A stretch of 64,000 bases of DNA from Alentia gelatinosa (lineage: Eukaryota > Annelida > Polychaeta > Phyllodocida > Polynoidae). The position numbers and the translations under genes were made by a program. The notes under the pieces were generated by a model. It worked only from the letters and a program-made list of their open reading frames with translations, ran no database searches and was not told where the DNA came from. Below are positions 31,152 to 39,200 of this stretch, piece by piece. Numbering within the stretch: the first letter of the stretch is position 1; each line of letters begins with the position of its first letter. The DNA lies in assembly GCA_950022655.1 (NCBI GenBank), contig OX465580.1, positions 121,875,016 through 121,939,015 on the forward strand. The letters run 5' to 3'.

Positions 31152-32248
31152 TATATAGATATTTATTACCAACCGATTACGGAGTCTCCATAGGAAATGT
31201 ATAGGGCACCTGGAATTAGCTACTGGGAGATTCTGCCATTTCAGAATCTCCTGCGGAAGATTCCGGAAACTTTTTAATTGCAGTAGATTTGCTATTAATC
31301 CTGTAGGTGGGTAATAAATACAATAATAACTGGTTCTGTATACGAATGACCGTAATCTCCTCGTAGTTGACGACGTAATATCCTCGCTAATCGCTCGGAT
31401 ATTACTACGCGTCAACTACTCGGAGATTACGGCCACAATAGCAGCCACAGGCGGAATTGACTGAAATGCGGTGACTGAGCAATTGTCTAGGGACGCTCCC
31501 GGGTTAAATGCTAATTACTTGAAGAAAATAACCTTGAAGGATATAGAGGAATTTTAAAAAGCTGAATTTCATAGAGTAAAAGCCATGCTATTTTCTTCAA
31601 ACTTATACAGGAGATAGCTATTGCGGAGAACTGTAGATTTAATTTTTCAAATTATTTGTTGCCATCTTTGTTTTTGAAAAAAATTGAGGAAAACCATATT
31701 TTTCAGTACATTTAACAGCGGGAAATGATCCCGACCGTTCCGATGAACTTTTACCACTACGACAAATCGAATATGTTCGATTTTGTCGGAAACCCTGCGA
31801 CATGGTATTTCTATCGTAGCACTATCGGAGTGTGTCGGAGTGTGTCGTAGTACTCATCGTAAGAGAAAACCCACTTCTACGATAGACCCGTTCCTTCCGA
31901 CAAAAATCTGATTTTTTTCATCGGAACGCTTGTCGTAAGGCTATCGTAGTGTGTCGGAGGCTCAATTCGTGATAGTGGGATACCCCTTTTAGGGTGTCAC
32001 GAGGGATAAAGATAGCGAGGAACACTCACCACAATGGTCTCATTGGGCTCCATGCGTCCTGCAGGCAGATACCACTCTCCGTAACAAGTCGTCTTGGCCT
32101 CTTGCATCATGAGAATGTCGCCGTCATCATTCATCACTATCCCACACACAATGTAGCCTACAGTCTCCTTGGCGATGGGCACGTAGTCGGCTGTAGTAGC
32201 AGACACAGTGGGCAGATTACAATGAAGATTCACAAACAGAGAGGACAT
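22886..32248 (-). CDS. NUDT18: 8-oxo-dGDP phosphatase NUDT18 (MTH3), complete
   Basis: Six exons join in phase: 32030-32248, 28615-28735, 28226-28328, 27897-28034, 25290-25398, 22886-23146. They make 951 nt, 316 residues plus stop; human NUDT18 has 323. The Nudix box is perfect: Gly64, Glu70, then REVLEETGI at 78-86, fitting GX5EX7REUXEEXGU and split between exons 1 and 2. The [11 protein letters not shown] motif precedes it. The C-terminal part ([19 protein letters not shown]) matches the NUDT18-specific region. The family hydrolyses oxidised purine nucleoside diphosphates such as 8-oxo-dGDP, cleaning the nucleotide pool. The Met start is the first in the frame of the first exon. Introns are full of composite palindromic elements, several within 40 bp of splice sites. 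Confidence 0.95.
23207..23497. mobile_element. composite element (family B, copy 2), best preserved
   Basis: Hairpin 23207-23349 with arms GGAAACCCATGAAAGTTTAG and the complement ending GGGTTTC. Tip CACGTAGTAATTCACAAGGC then GAAGCCGCGTGAATT. Module 23354-23497 from TTTATCTCACCC to GGGGTGAGATAAA with TGTTAAGTCTATGG. Confidence 0.9.
23506..23779. mobile_element. composite element (family C, copy 1)
   Basis: Hairpin 23506-23644 (GTGTTTGGTCTGTGTCC against GGGACTCAGACCAAGCAC). Module 23655-23779 bounded by TTTATCTTAGCCTGG and CCAGGCTAAGATAAA, with TGTTAAGCCTAGG. Confidence 0.88.
23783..23940. mobile_element. GCTTAAGGGG element with inverted ends
   Basis: Left AAAACCCC...GCTTAAGGGGCCACC; right GTCCCCTTAAGCAGGGTTTT ending ACTGTA. 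Related to 3221-3291; consistent with a TA-target pogo/Tc1-like MITE. Confidence 0.65.
23968..24128. mobile_element. MITE with GGCCATCCATAAAGT ends, copy 1
   Basis: Starts GGGGTTATCCATAAAGTATG and ends ACTTTATGGATGGCCCC. Overlaps the next copy by a few bases, giving a tandem pair. Confidence 0.85.
24124..24294. mobile_element. MITE with GGCCATCCATAAAGT ends, copy 2
   Basis: GGCCCCTATCCATAAAGTAC at the left, ACTTTATGGATGGCCCC at the right. Same family as 23968-24128 and 58702-58870. Confidence 0.85.
24860..25253. mobile_element. composite element (family A, copy 4) with nested foldback
   Basis: Module 24860-25056 (TTTATCCTACCCC to GGGGTAGGATAAA). Hairpin 25061-25253 starts AAACCGAACTCGAGTTAACC and ends CTCGTTCGGTTTC. 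A 50-bp foldback at 25082-25131 interrupts the left arm. Ends 36 bp from NUDT18 exon 5. Confidence 0.87.
25082..25131. mobile_element. 50-bp foldback mini-element, copy 2 (nested)
   Basis: GGGAGCTGTTTCAAAAG against CTTTGAAACAGCTCCC. It splits the left arm of the family A hairpin, whose right arm is uninterrupted, so it inserted later. Confidence 0.85.
25290..25398 (-). CDS. NUDT18: NUDT18 exon 5
   Basis: Encodes [20 protein letters not shown] then [23 protein letters not shown] acceptor, GTGAGC donor. Sits between two composite palindromic elements. Confidence 0.93.
25501..25791. mobile_element. composite element (family B, copy 3)
   Basis: Hairpin 25501-25643 (GAACTGCATCGGGATCCATA left arm); tip GCGGAGTAATCTCACGAGGC. 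Module 25648-25791 from TTTATCTCACCCC to GGGGTGAGATAAA with TGTTAAGTCTATGGGG. Confidence 0.88.
25792..26911. other. NUDT18 intron 4
   Basis: The 150-codon open frame at 26469-26921 has no coding character or splice support. An ATTGGTTATTCG/CGAATAACCAAT inverted pair at about 26811-26895 hints at a decayed palindrome. Confidence 0.4.
26912..27160. mobile_element. composite element (family C, copy 2), hairpin truncated
   Basis: Module 26912-27037 (TTTATCTTAGCCTGG to the complementary end) with TGTTAAGCCTATGG. The adjoining 27048-27160 keeps parts of the family C hairpin (GTGTTTGATCTGTGTCC) but its tip is lost. Confidence 0.8.
27257..27585. mobile_element. composite element (family D, copy 2)
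   Basis: Hairpin 27257-27392: GACTGGTTTCAGATACAAGC against GCTTGTATCTGAAACCAGTC; tip GCGTAGTAATATCCGAGCG. Module to about 27585 bounded by ATTATCCACAT and ATTAGGTGGATTAT. Confidence 0.88.
27598..27883. mobile_element. composite element (family A, copy 5)
   Basis: Hairpin 27598-27716 (TTTTAATCTTGGCCACCG against CGGTGGCCAAGATTAAAA) with tip CATGAGGCGAAGCCGAGTG. Module 27733-27883 TTTATCCTACCC to GGGGTAGGATAAA. Ends 13 bp from the NUDT18 exon 4 donor. Confidence 0.87.
27897..28034 (-). CDS. NUDT18: NUDT18 exon 4
   Basis: Encodes [15 protein letters not shown] through [12 protein letters not shown] to LVRTPD. Aligns with AHDILHLVELA of human NUDT18. Confidence 0.94.
28226..28328 (-). CDS. NUDT18: NUDT18 exon 3
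   Basis: Encodes [20 protein letters not shown] then [13 protein letters not shown]. Only one frame is open; GTAAG donor and CTAG acceptor. Confidence 0.92.
28615..28735 (-). CDS. NUDT18: NUDT18 exon 2 (second half of Nudix box)
   Basis: Encodes [20 protein letters not shown] then [15 protein letters not shown]. Contains the catalytic metal-binding glutamates of REVLEETG. Confidence 0.96.
29063..29283. mobile_element. 221-bp MITE with 49-bp inverted repeats
   Basis: Left arm 29063-29111 starts GGGGGCAGTTTCATAATCC; right arm 29235-29283 ends GGATTATGAAACTGCCCCC-like with few mismatches. Interior of about 120 bp is unremarkable. Lies in NUDT18 intron 1. Confidence 0.88.
29644..30189. mobile_element. 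composite element (family D, copy 3)
   Basis: Hairpin about 29644-29773 (GACTGGTTTTGTGTACGAGT against ACTCGTATACAAAACCAGT), tip GCGCAGTAATATCCGAGCG. Module from TATTTATTAACCACCTAC to TTAGGTGGGTAATAAATA at 30189. Confidence 0.85.
30445..30731. mobile_element. 287-bp DNA element with TAGGCCCGGCGTCCACCT ends
   Basis: Left TAGGCCCGGCGTCCACCTAC; right GTAGGAGGTGGACGCCAGGCC with one or two mismatches. Interior has repeated TATCG/CGATA words. Confidence 0.8.
31040..31147. repeat. (TA)n microsatellite
   Basis: About 100 bp of TA repeats with a few ATAC interruptions. Confidence 0.95.
31157..31436. mobile_element. composite element (family D, copy 4)
   Basis: Module 31157-31319 (ATATTTATTACCAACCGAT to TAGGTGGGTAATAAATA), then hairpin to about 31436 with tip TCGGATATTACTACGCGTCA. 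Module and hairpin are in the opposite order to copy 3. Confidence 0.83.
32030..32248 (-). CDS. NUDT18: NUDT18 exon 1 (start codon)
   Basis: 73 codons from ATG at 32248. Contains [20 protein letters not shown] and the [17 protein letters not shown] entry to the Nudix box. GTGAGT donor, phase 0. Confidence 0.94.
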
Positions 32249-33930
32249 AATTCAATGTTGCATTTGATGTTGAGGACTACTTTTCACCAAAAGGTAGATA
32301 TTGTTTGACGATGCATTTTGATAAATACACATTGTGATACAATAGATTTAATACAAGGCCTCGATTTAATACAAATATTTAAAATCCATTTTATATACAT
32401 GTCATTAGTAACATAGGAGTTTGTGATACACGGATTTTTTCGAGAACGAGCTAAATGCGGTTACTGAACTATTTTGGAAAACATTGTATAGGGTATAAGG
32501 AAAACAGTATAGCCAAGAAAAGGTTTATCCATAAGAAACACCATTGTTTGAATTAAATTATCCTACAATCAAGATTTCCCCCCTTAAATCTAGGGGACAT
32601 ATAATGATGTTAGATAAACAAACTTAATCAATGCCAAATTTCAAACCCAACCATTATCTACATAGTTTCTTACCTTCACGGTGGGACAAAATCTTGTTGT
32701 TGAAAATTATAGATAAGACCTCTAAATCTAGGCTTGAGAAACAACATTTCTCTTTTGTGTGAGTAAGATATGCTGTGTGCCTATCATTGTTCAGAAAGAT
32801 TTGATGACACACGACAGAAGGACATTAGAGGCAATGAACCCACTGTTTGATATGAATCAAAAGTAAGGGTGGGTGAACACATGGCATATAATTATCTCGT
32901 TGTTGCTAACTACGGACACAATTGATGGTAATACTATTTCAATATGAAAATTTGTGTGCTGTAAAAAACACAGATAATATTGCTTGCATTCTGATGCGCA
33001 TTGGAATGTATAAGACGCAACAACTATAGCCCGTCTTAGGAACAGCTTCCAGTGGAAATCATATAAAAAAGACACAGGGACAGCGTGACATTTTGAGTAA
33101 TTTATTCGTGATAGTTAATATTATGTGAAATTATTCAGAAGGTAAACATTGAAATCTTATTAACTCCATGTGCACACAGTATTCATTAGCGCTGTAATTC
33201 AAAACGAAAATGGCCATTCATTAAAGACATATTTTTAGTTGTTCATATCTTAGGTCAGGGTCAATGATAACAGCTTAAAATATATATAGACTACGCAGCA
33301 CACTTGCTTTAAATTAAATCTGCATTCTCTGAAAAATAAATCTTCAATTGTCAGTGAAGAAATCAAAATACCATGTACAGATTCCACTCATTTATACAGT
33401 GTGTGATACATATTCAATGCTTTCACACTATCTTAACCATCATGATTAATGAACTATATGAGAACTATAGCTACATATAACGGAACACCACCTAAATAAA
33501 GTATGTATCATATGATAAAGGATGGGTAGCCCTTCATTGATTGTGTGCATAGGAGAATGGTAAGTGGACACATATCAAAAGCGCCGTGGAATTCGTGTAC
33601 GATCTGATGTTTTGAAAGATATACTAGGATTATATGTGCTGAGTTGAATTTGCGCTTGAAGGATGTCTACGTCAGAATTATACAGAAGCGTGCATTAAGC
33701 GCGCGAAGGGAAATCTCGTTATTTACCACCATTTCCTTCTTCCGAGGGCGACGCTGGGACGGAGTCTGCGACAAGAGGACATGAATTATGGGACGAGTGA
33801 TCTTTATTATGACCTCTGAGGAGGAAAGCCTTCACCAATTTTCAATTCTTACTGCGAGAATTTTGTGTAGGCCCAACTCATCATATGAAAGGGTTGGGTG
33901 TATGCAACATGTAATATGAGAAAACGTGGT
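32249..33930. other. NUDT18 upstream region
   Basis: Promoter and 5' UTR of NUDT18 must start here or further right, but no clear core promoter is visible. No other gene seen in the AT-rich stretch. Confidence 0.4.
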
Positions 33931-33934
33931 TACT

Positions 33935-34262
33935 GAGCCCGTACGGGTGGTCGTTCGAGGTCATTTGATGAAAAAATACGGCCCGATGCCGTAGGCTAGA
34001 GGGCCGTATTTTTTCATCAAATGACCGAGAACGGACACCGTACGGACTCAGTCACTACATTTTCTTATTACTATATACCTCATACTCGTTGCAAATCTGT
34101 TTTATTAACTTCTCTGCTCCACAAAAAGCCACTGCTATTCACTATGGCCCGCTGCCACAGCGGGCGCGAACATTATTTATACTTACACCCCCAGCAGCGG
34201 GCAGTATTTCATACATGTTCGGCCATAGGTGCATAGTAATAACATTTATCAGCTACCGATCA
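33935..34262. mobile_element. composite element (family F)
   Basis: Hairpin 33935-34060: GGTCATTTGATGAAAAAATA and complement, outer arms GAGCCCGTACGG and CCGTACGGACTC. Adjacent module to about 34262 holds CAGCGGGC inverted words and ends ATAGTAATAACATTTAT. Confidence 0.75.
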
Positions 34263-34639
34263 CGGAAACTTCATAGAAAACGTATTGGTTGTGTGTATTT
34301 TGGAAGCAGGAGACTGCGGAGGCCCGTAGGTTTATATCACGCTCATAAAAGTAGCGGTTTACGGAAAGAAGTCCCTAATAATGTCACCAAGCCCTTAAAT
34401 CAGAACTTCGTAATAAACTGCTGTAATGTTACTAGATACTTGTGAAATATGAATATGAAAATGATTCTAGTAATGATAATTGAAACAAATGTATATAAAA
34501 AGTACAAATATGAAGAATGGCGGAACTATATCTTTCTTGGAAGGCTATACCGAATTACCGTAATGTTCGCAAGAGCTGCCACCTCACGGGCAATCAATCA
34601 AGTTTCAAATCTTTGGAAATGTTAGAGCATGGTAATTAT

Positions 34640-34860
34640 TAGCGACAAACGGTGGTTTATAAATACAATATCAACTCATTTCAGATAAAAGCAGTGGTAA
34701 TCCCTTCAGACCAGACTCTACGTAATATCCTCGCGTGCGCTCGGATAATATTAGTCCTTGGAGATTACGGCCGCTTGTTAATACTGTGCTATGCGTAGTA
34801 ATACACGACCTTCCCGTTGTGGCATAAACACTGACAAGTCTAACTCTCTTTCGGTTTTTT
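34640..34860. mobile_element. decayed fragments of composite elements (families A and D)
   Basis: Contains TACGTAATATCCTCGCG with GCTCGGATAATATTA (family D tip) followed by GCGTAGTAATACACGACC and GGCATAAACACTGACAAG (family A hairpin right half). Looks like a join of two truncated copies. Confidence 0.6.
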
Positions 34861-35149
34861 TTTCTAAGTATTAAACCACCCTCACGGTGTGCATCGTATT
34901 TAATTTGTTCCTGATTATTAAATGAGGGGTTTGATAAAGTGGAAGTTAAGTACCGCATATATATAGCTCTGCGCGAATTCTCCCCCAAAATACCATGAGC
35001 AGAGAATATGAATTTGATCAAATCACCAAGCATCCGTCAGTCTTCATGTAATATAATCAGTCGGCATTGTGCATACATGTACTTCCACATGGCTCTGCGG
35101 TCAGATATACCTGGAGACATTGATTTATACTCCTGTCTCTTATCCCACC

Positions 35150-35480
35150 CTTACCCACCCCTTCCCTTTGGATCCCTTGGCGGCAACTTCCACGACCAGC
35201 CATAGACGTCGCCCTGCTCAAGGACAACAACAACTGCCGGCAGTATCATCTGGCGGGCGGCGAAGGCAGCGCTTTGATCTGACTTCAACAACGCCACAGT
35301 GCGCCGAGGAGAGCGGGGTGGTGGCGGGGCGCACGAGCGGTGCGCGTGTGTGTGGCGGTGGGCGGGCGGTGGTAATAGGGCACACAGCCAGGGGTTCGCA
35401 ATAACCACCCCCTCCTTTTAGTCCCTTCCAATAACACACACCCTCCCCTTTGGTCCCCTCCAATAGCACCCCCACTCACA
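35150..35480. other. GC- and CpG-rich segment
   Basis: Strong local rise in GC and CpG in an AT-rich region, about 2.9 kb upstream of the NUDT18 start codon. Could be the NUDT18 promoter or an exon; frames on both strands are open for 80-110 codons but none is recognisable. Confidence 0.4.
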
Positions 35481-35834
35481 CACACCAGTGCCAGTGGTCG
35501 GTGATTTTCTCATCATGCCATAAACAGTGTGGCCATGGTTTGAGCCAGTGGAGGTCGGTGGGTTGGGGATGGGTGGAATGCCAATGCAGTTTTTTTGTGT
35601 ATTATTATAAAATTTGTAATCAAGATAGATGCCAATACAGCGTATGTTGATAATGATAAGAGTATTACATAAAATTGTATCACATGTGAACTTTAGATTA
35701 CGATACACGTCAGTTACAGTGTATGTTGACAATGAAAAGAAATATCACAGTCTCTGAAGTCACATGGGAATACACTGCATGAGATATACATGTAGTACAG
35801 AGAACACACACGTAGAATTATTTGAAAGCAGGGA

Positions 35835-36085
35835 TGTCCTTTGGGGTCAGAGAAAAAAGTGGAAATATTTCCATTTGGATTTCTCTGTCTCAGAGAGACC
35901 GAGAAAACTTGGATATGTCCTTGTCGGCCATGGCATGGGGCTGAGGTCTATGGGGAGGTTCAAACCACTGTTTTCTTGGAGTAAATGAGGCTGAATCAAT
36001 ACAATCTTTGTTTGACACAAGTTAAAGAAATTACATATACTGAATATGAAAACATAGAAAATTGGAAAACTGACATCTCTTTTAA
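35835..36085. repeat. dispersed repeat, copy of 38618-38880
   Basis: Shares AAAAAAGTGGAAATATTT, GTCGGCCATGGCATGGG and CTTTGTTTGACACAAGTT in the same order and spacing with 38618-38880, roughly 80% identical. Same orientation. Confidence 0.85.
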
Positions 36086-36113
36086 AAAGCCAAAGAGGAT
36101 GTGAGTGCCACAC

Positions 36114-36257
36114 TCATCGAGTTTGCCAAAAGTTGTAAGTAGATGGAGAGTTAAGGGTGGGTGGTGCCAGGGGGAACAAGTGGCACTCCATGAAGGAGAG
36201 GTACGCGGTCGCCAGTCTGCGGAGGTTCATAGAAGTCTTCAGGGCCTTCGTCAGTTT
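36114..36257 (-). CDS. unrecognised gene, putative last exon
   Basis: Encodes KLTKALKTSMNLRRLATAYL then SFMECHLFPL, ending TGA. Entry phase 0 fits exon 5. Acceptor ...TTAAAAAG lacks a pyrimidine tract. The plus strand of the same segment also looks open, so strand is not certain. Confidence 0.4.
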   Translation of the reverse strand, partial: KLTKALKTSMNLRRLATAYLSFMECHLFPLAPPTLNSPSTYNFWQTR

Positions 36258-39200
36258 CTTTTTAATTATCAATAAATATCTATTGTGTTCGATCTTTTAC
36301 AGTCGTTTTTCCAGACAACATTTACACGAACAAGAACATAATAAACTTGATACAACATATCCAAAAGTACCCTGTTATAATTTATACAATGTGATACCCC
36401 AGATACTCCAAAAGTTAGTATATATTTTTAAACCAATCTCGATGTTACCAACTGAATGTTACTTTTGTTTCCATGGATTTATTACTAAAATAAGTAAGCT
36501 ACATCATTAACCATTTCATCTCATTATTCCACCCACTGTTCATCATGGGATTCCTGACATTTGATGTGTTAGCTTACCAAAGCAGTATTGGAACTACTAT
36601 GTACAAGAAAGTCCCGACTGAGAGGGCCTGAACGGAAGAACGGCAGATCTGCCGAGTTCAGTGTTTGTATAATACAATTCCCTAATAAAATTGTTTTAAA
36701 AAAATGTTTTGATGATGATAATACTGAAGTGCTGAGAATGCATATCAAGTCTCTCAACTGCAATTATTCATTTCAATACCGTTACATAATATGGTTCGAG
36801 TTTATATCGTAAATGAGATACTTGATAATACATACCTAAGCGAGGTAAAAACTGCGTAATAGATATTTTCGGCTGTCTATTATCCCTTATATCTCCTTTA
36901 TTATAATTATATTAGTCTCATTCCGTTACTTTACTAAATACCCCAAGTTTAAATGTACGTTTTGAATCAGTCGCTTGTAAGAAAATTTATTGAATATTGG
37001 CAGGGCTGAAGTAAACTGATATTTGTCGATCTATTTTATAGTTTGCGAGTTGGGCTTTAGGGTGCTCGTTGTGTGCTTGAGGTAGTCCTCAATCAGGTAT
37101 GTTTTTCTTTACTGCCGTGACTCGAACTTGTGTGTATATGTTCATGTGTAATTGCGCCTTTTACCTGGTTACGCCAGACTGAAAGCACAATTTCCATATA
37201 CTACTGAAGTGGGACTTGTGTACCTCCAGGAAGCTTCTGAGACAATTTTCCTCAGATTATTTACTGGTATACATATAGTCTCCTCGTGTGATACCCCACA
37301 GCCTCAATTCTCTGAAACAGAGGTGGAGAAGGGAAATCAACGTCGTCAACATCACTTCTCTTACCTCGCTGTCTGTCGCCGCTTTCACCGAACCGAACAG
37401 GTACTTGGGTACCGTTAGGTCACCCAGGGATGTTTTTACCTTTTTCTGTTCCGCGATATACGTATTGATGAGGCATATTACATGGGTTGCCAACCTCACG
37501 GCCTCCGGCACCCGGTCTGCAGCGTCACATTGGAGATTTATCTCTGATAGCCTCTTCGGAAAAGTGGGACCTAATTCTCCATACTAAACCTATGGAGCCT
37601 ACAGATCGCTACTGAGTAGAATACGGAAAGGAGTATTTCACTCAGTAGAATACGACTTTTTCTGCCACCTCATGGGAAATTTTGGAACTATTTTATATAA
37701 ACAATGCACGGCACTTACATTGAATTCAAATCATTTAGAAGATTTTATTCTCTAAAAATTAGTCGAAATCTGAGTAATAAATACAACATAACCATGATTT
37801 TGATTTGTGTGGCCATTATCTCTTTGTAGTTGACACTACGCAATACTCCTCGTTATCGAGTTTTACTACGTGTCATAGTGGTGGATAGTTGACGACCATT
37901 CAGATCAAAATCATGGTAATTTTATGTATGTTTTCCGCGGTCCCCTAGACTGGCCCCAGTCCCTTATTCCCTCTACCAACCCCACCACTCCTCTCCATAG
38001 TACAGGGTCTTAATTGCTAACACACAGTTCAAAGGTCGTCCACAGGCGGGATCTATTGCTCTGGTTACATAGATTTCGTTCCTAATGGACAAGTTTTTGA
38101 TTTTTTGACCAGTCACACTGCAAGATGCTGCAAAGATCTTAACTTTGTTTTATCATGAATGCAAGATGATCAATGACTTCAGCAAGTCTAGTGGCCCCCT
38201 AGCATCACGGTTCGCTGAACCACTGTCGGTCCTGCGGCGTTCGCTCTCCTCCTCCATCTTCCACAAGTCTCGATGAAAGGTTCGCGGTCCCGTCCCAGAC
38301 GGTCAACGATCGAATTCCCCTACCATGCATTGCGGCTATGTTTTGGCCTGGGCATTTTCTGTGGTCGATGTCGCTGTTTTATGGGCTAAAAAGTTAGGCT
38401 TTTGTGCCGGCAAGCTTGCCTCCGCCATGTCGGTTTCACGGCTGCCATCTTTGAAGCACTGTACTTCTGCCATTTTTGGACGGATTTTCAGAGATCTGCT
38501 TAGGCAAACATTTCGTTTTCTTAGCACTGACGATGGGACCTTCTTATTTCTTGTCATCACTTATTGCACTGTCGTTTTTGAAGTTTTCTTCTCCATTATC
38601 AGGGATGGGATTGGCATTAGGGAAAAAAGTGGAAATATTTTCGTGTGGATTTCTCTGGCTCAGAGAGACGGGGAAAATTTGGATAGTAAGTACTTGTCGG
38701 CCATGGCATGGGTTTGAGGGTCTGAGTGGAGGTTCAAATAATTGTTTTCTTGGCGTAAATGAGGCTAAATCAATATTATCTTTGTTTGACACAAGTTTAA
38801 TTAAGAAATTACATATATTGAATATGAAAAAGTGGAATTCCGCGGAACACTTGAAAATTGACATCTCTGCTTGGTGGAAAAGGGTTGTGTACATTTGTTA
38901 TAAACAGGTCCTGCCTGTGTTTAAAAAACATAATTTTTTATTGACAGCAAGTTCATACAATCATCGTACGATTTTCAACCTGTCTGTCCAGGAACAGGTG
39001 ACACTGTGTGACAGTGGGGAGGGAAGTGACCCGAGTCATACGTGACCACATGCCGTAGGCAGTAGAGTGTCATTTTCAATTGCGATTCCAGACGCAGAAT
39101 TAAAATCAATTTACAATTAACATCAAAGGCATCGTCATGGTTAAGGGCATATTACTGCGATTAATGTAAAGTTTATTTTACTATTCGTCGGATAAAGGTC

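Larger units (their letters stand above)
30731..31985. mobile_element. 1.25-kb non-autonomous DNA element, interrupted
   Basis: Left CTCCCACTGTCCCGACACAC followed by TACGA; right TCGTAGTGTGTCGGAGG then GATAGTGGGA, so the ends are imperfect inverted repeats. The family D element at 31157-31436, the AT run and a poly(G) tract (about 30957-30976) lie inside it. Confidence 0.55.

Noticed and set aside
36089..36134. Plus-strand exon AKEDVSATLIEFAKS with GTAAGT donor
   Set aside because: No acceptor with a pyrimidine tract, and joining to the next plus-strand candidate creates a stop.
38336..38560. Minus-strand frame with repeated KMAE words as an exon
   Set aside because: ATGGCGG-type repeats are common at transposon 5' ends; no splice partner and it belongs to a repeated segment.
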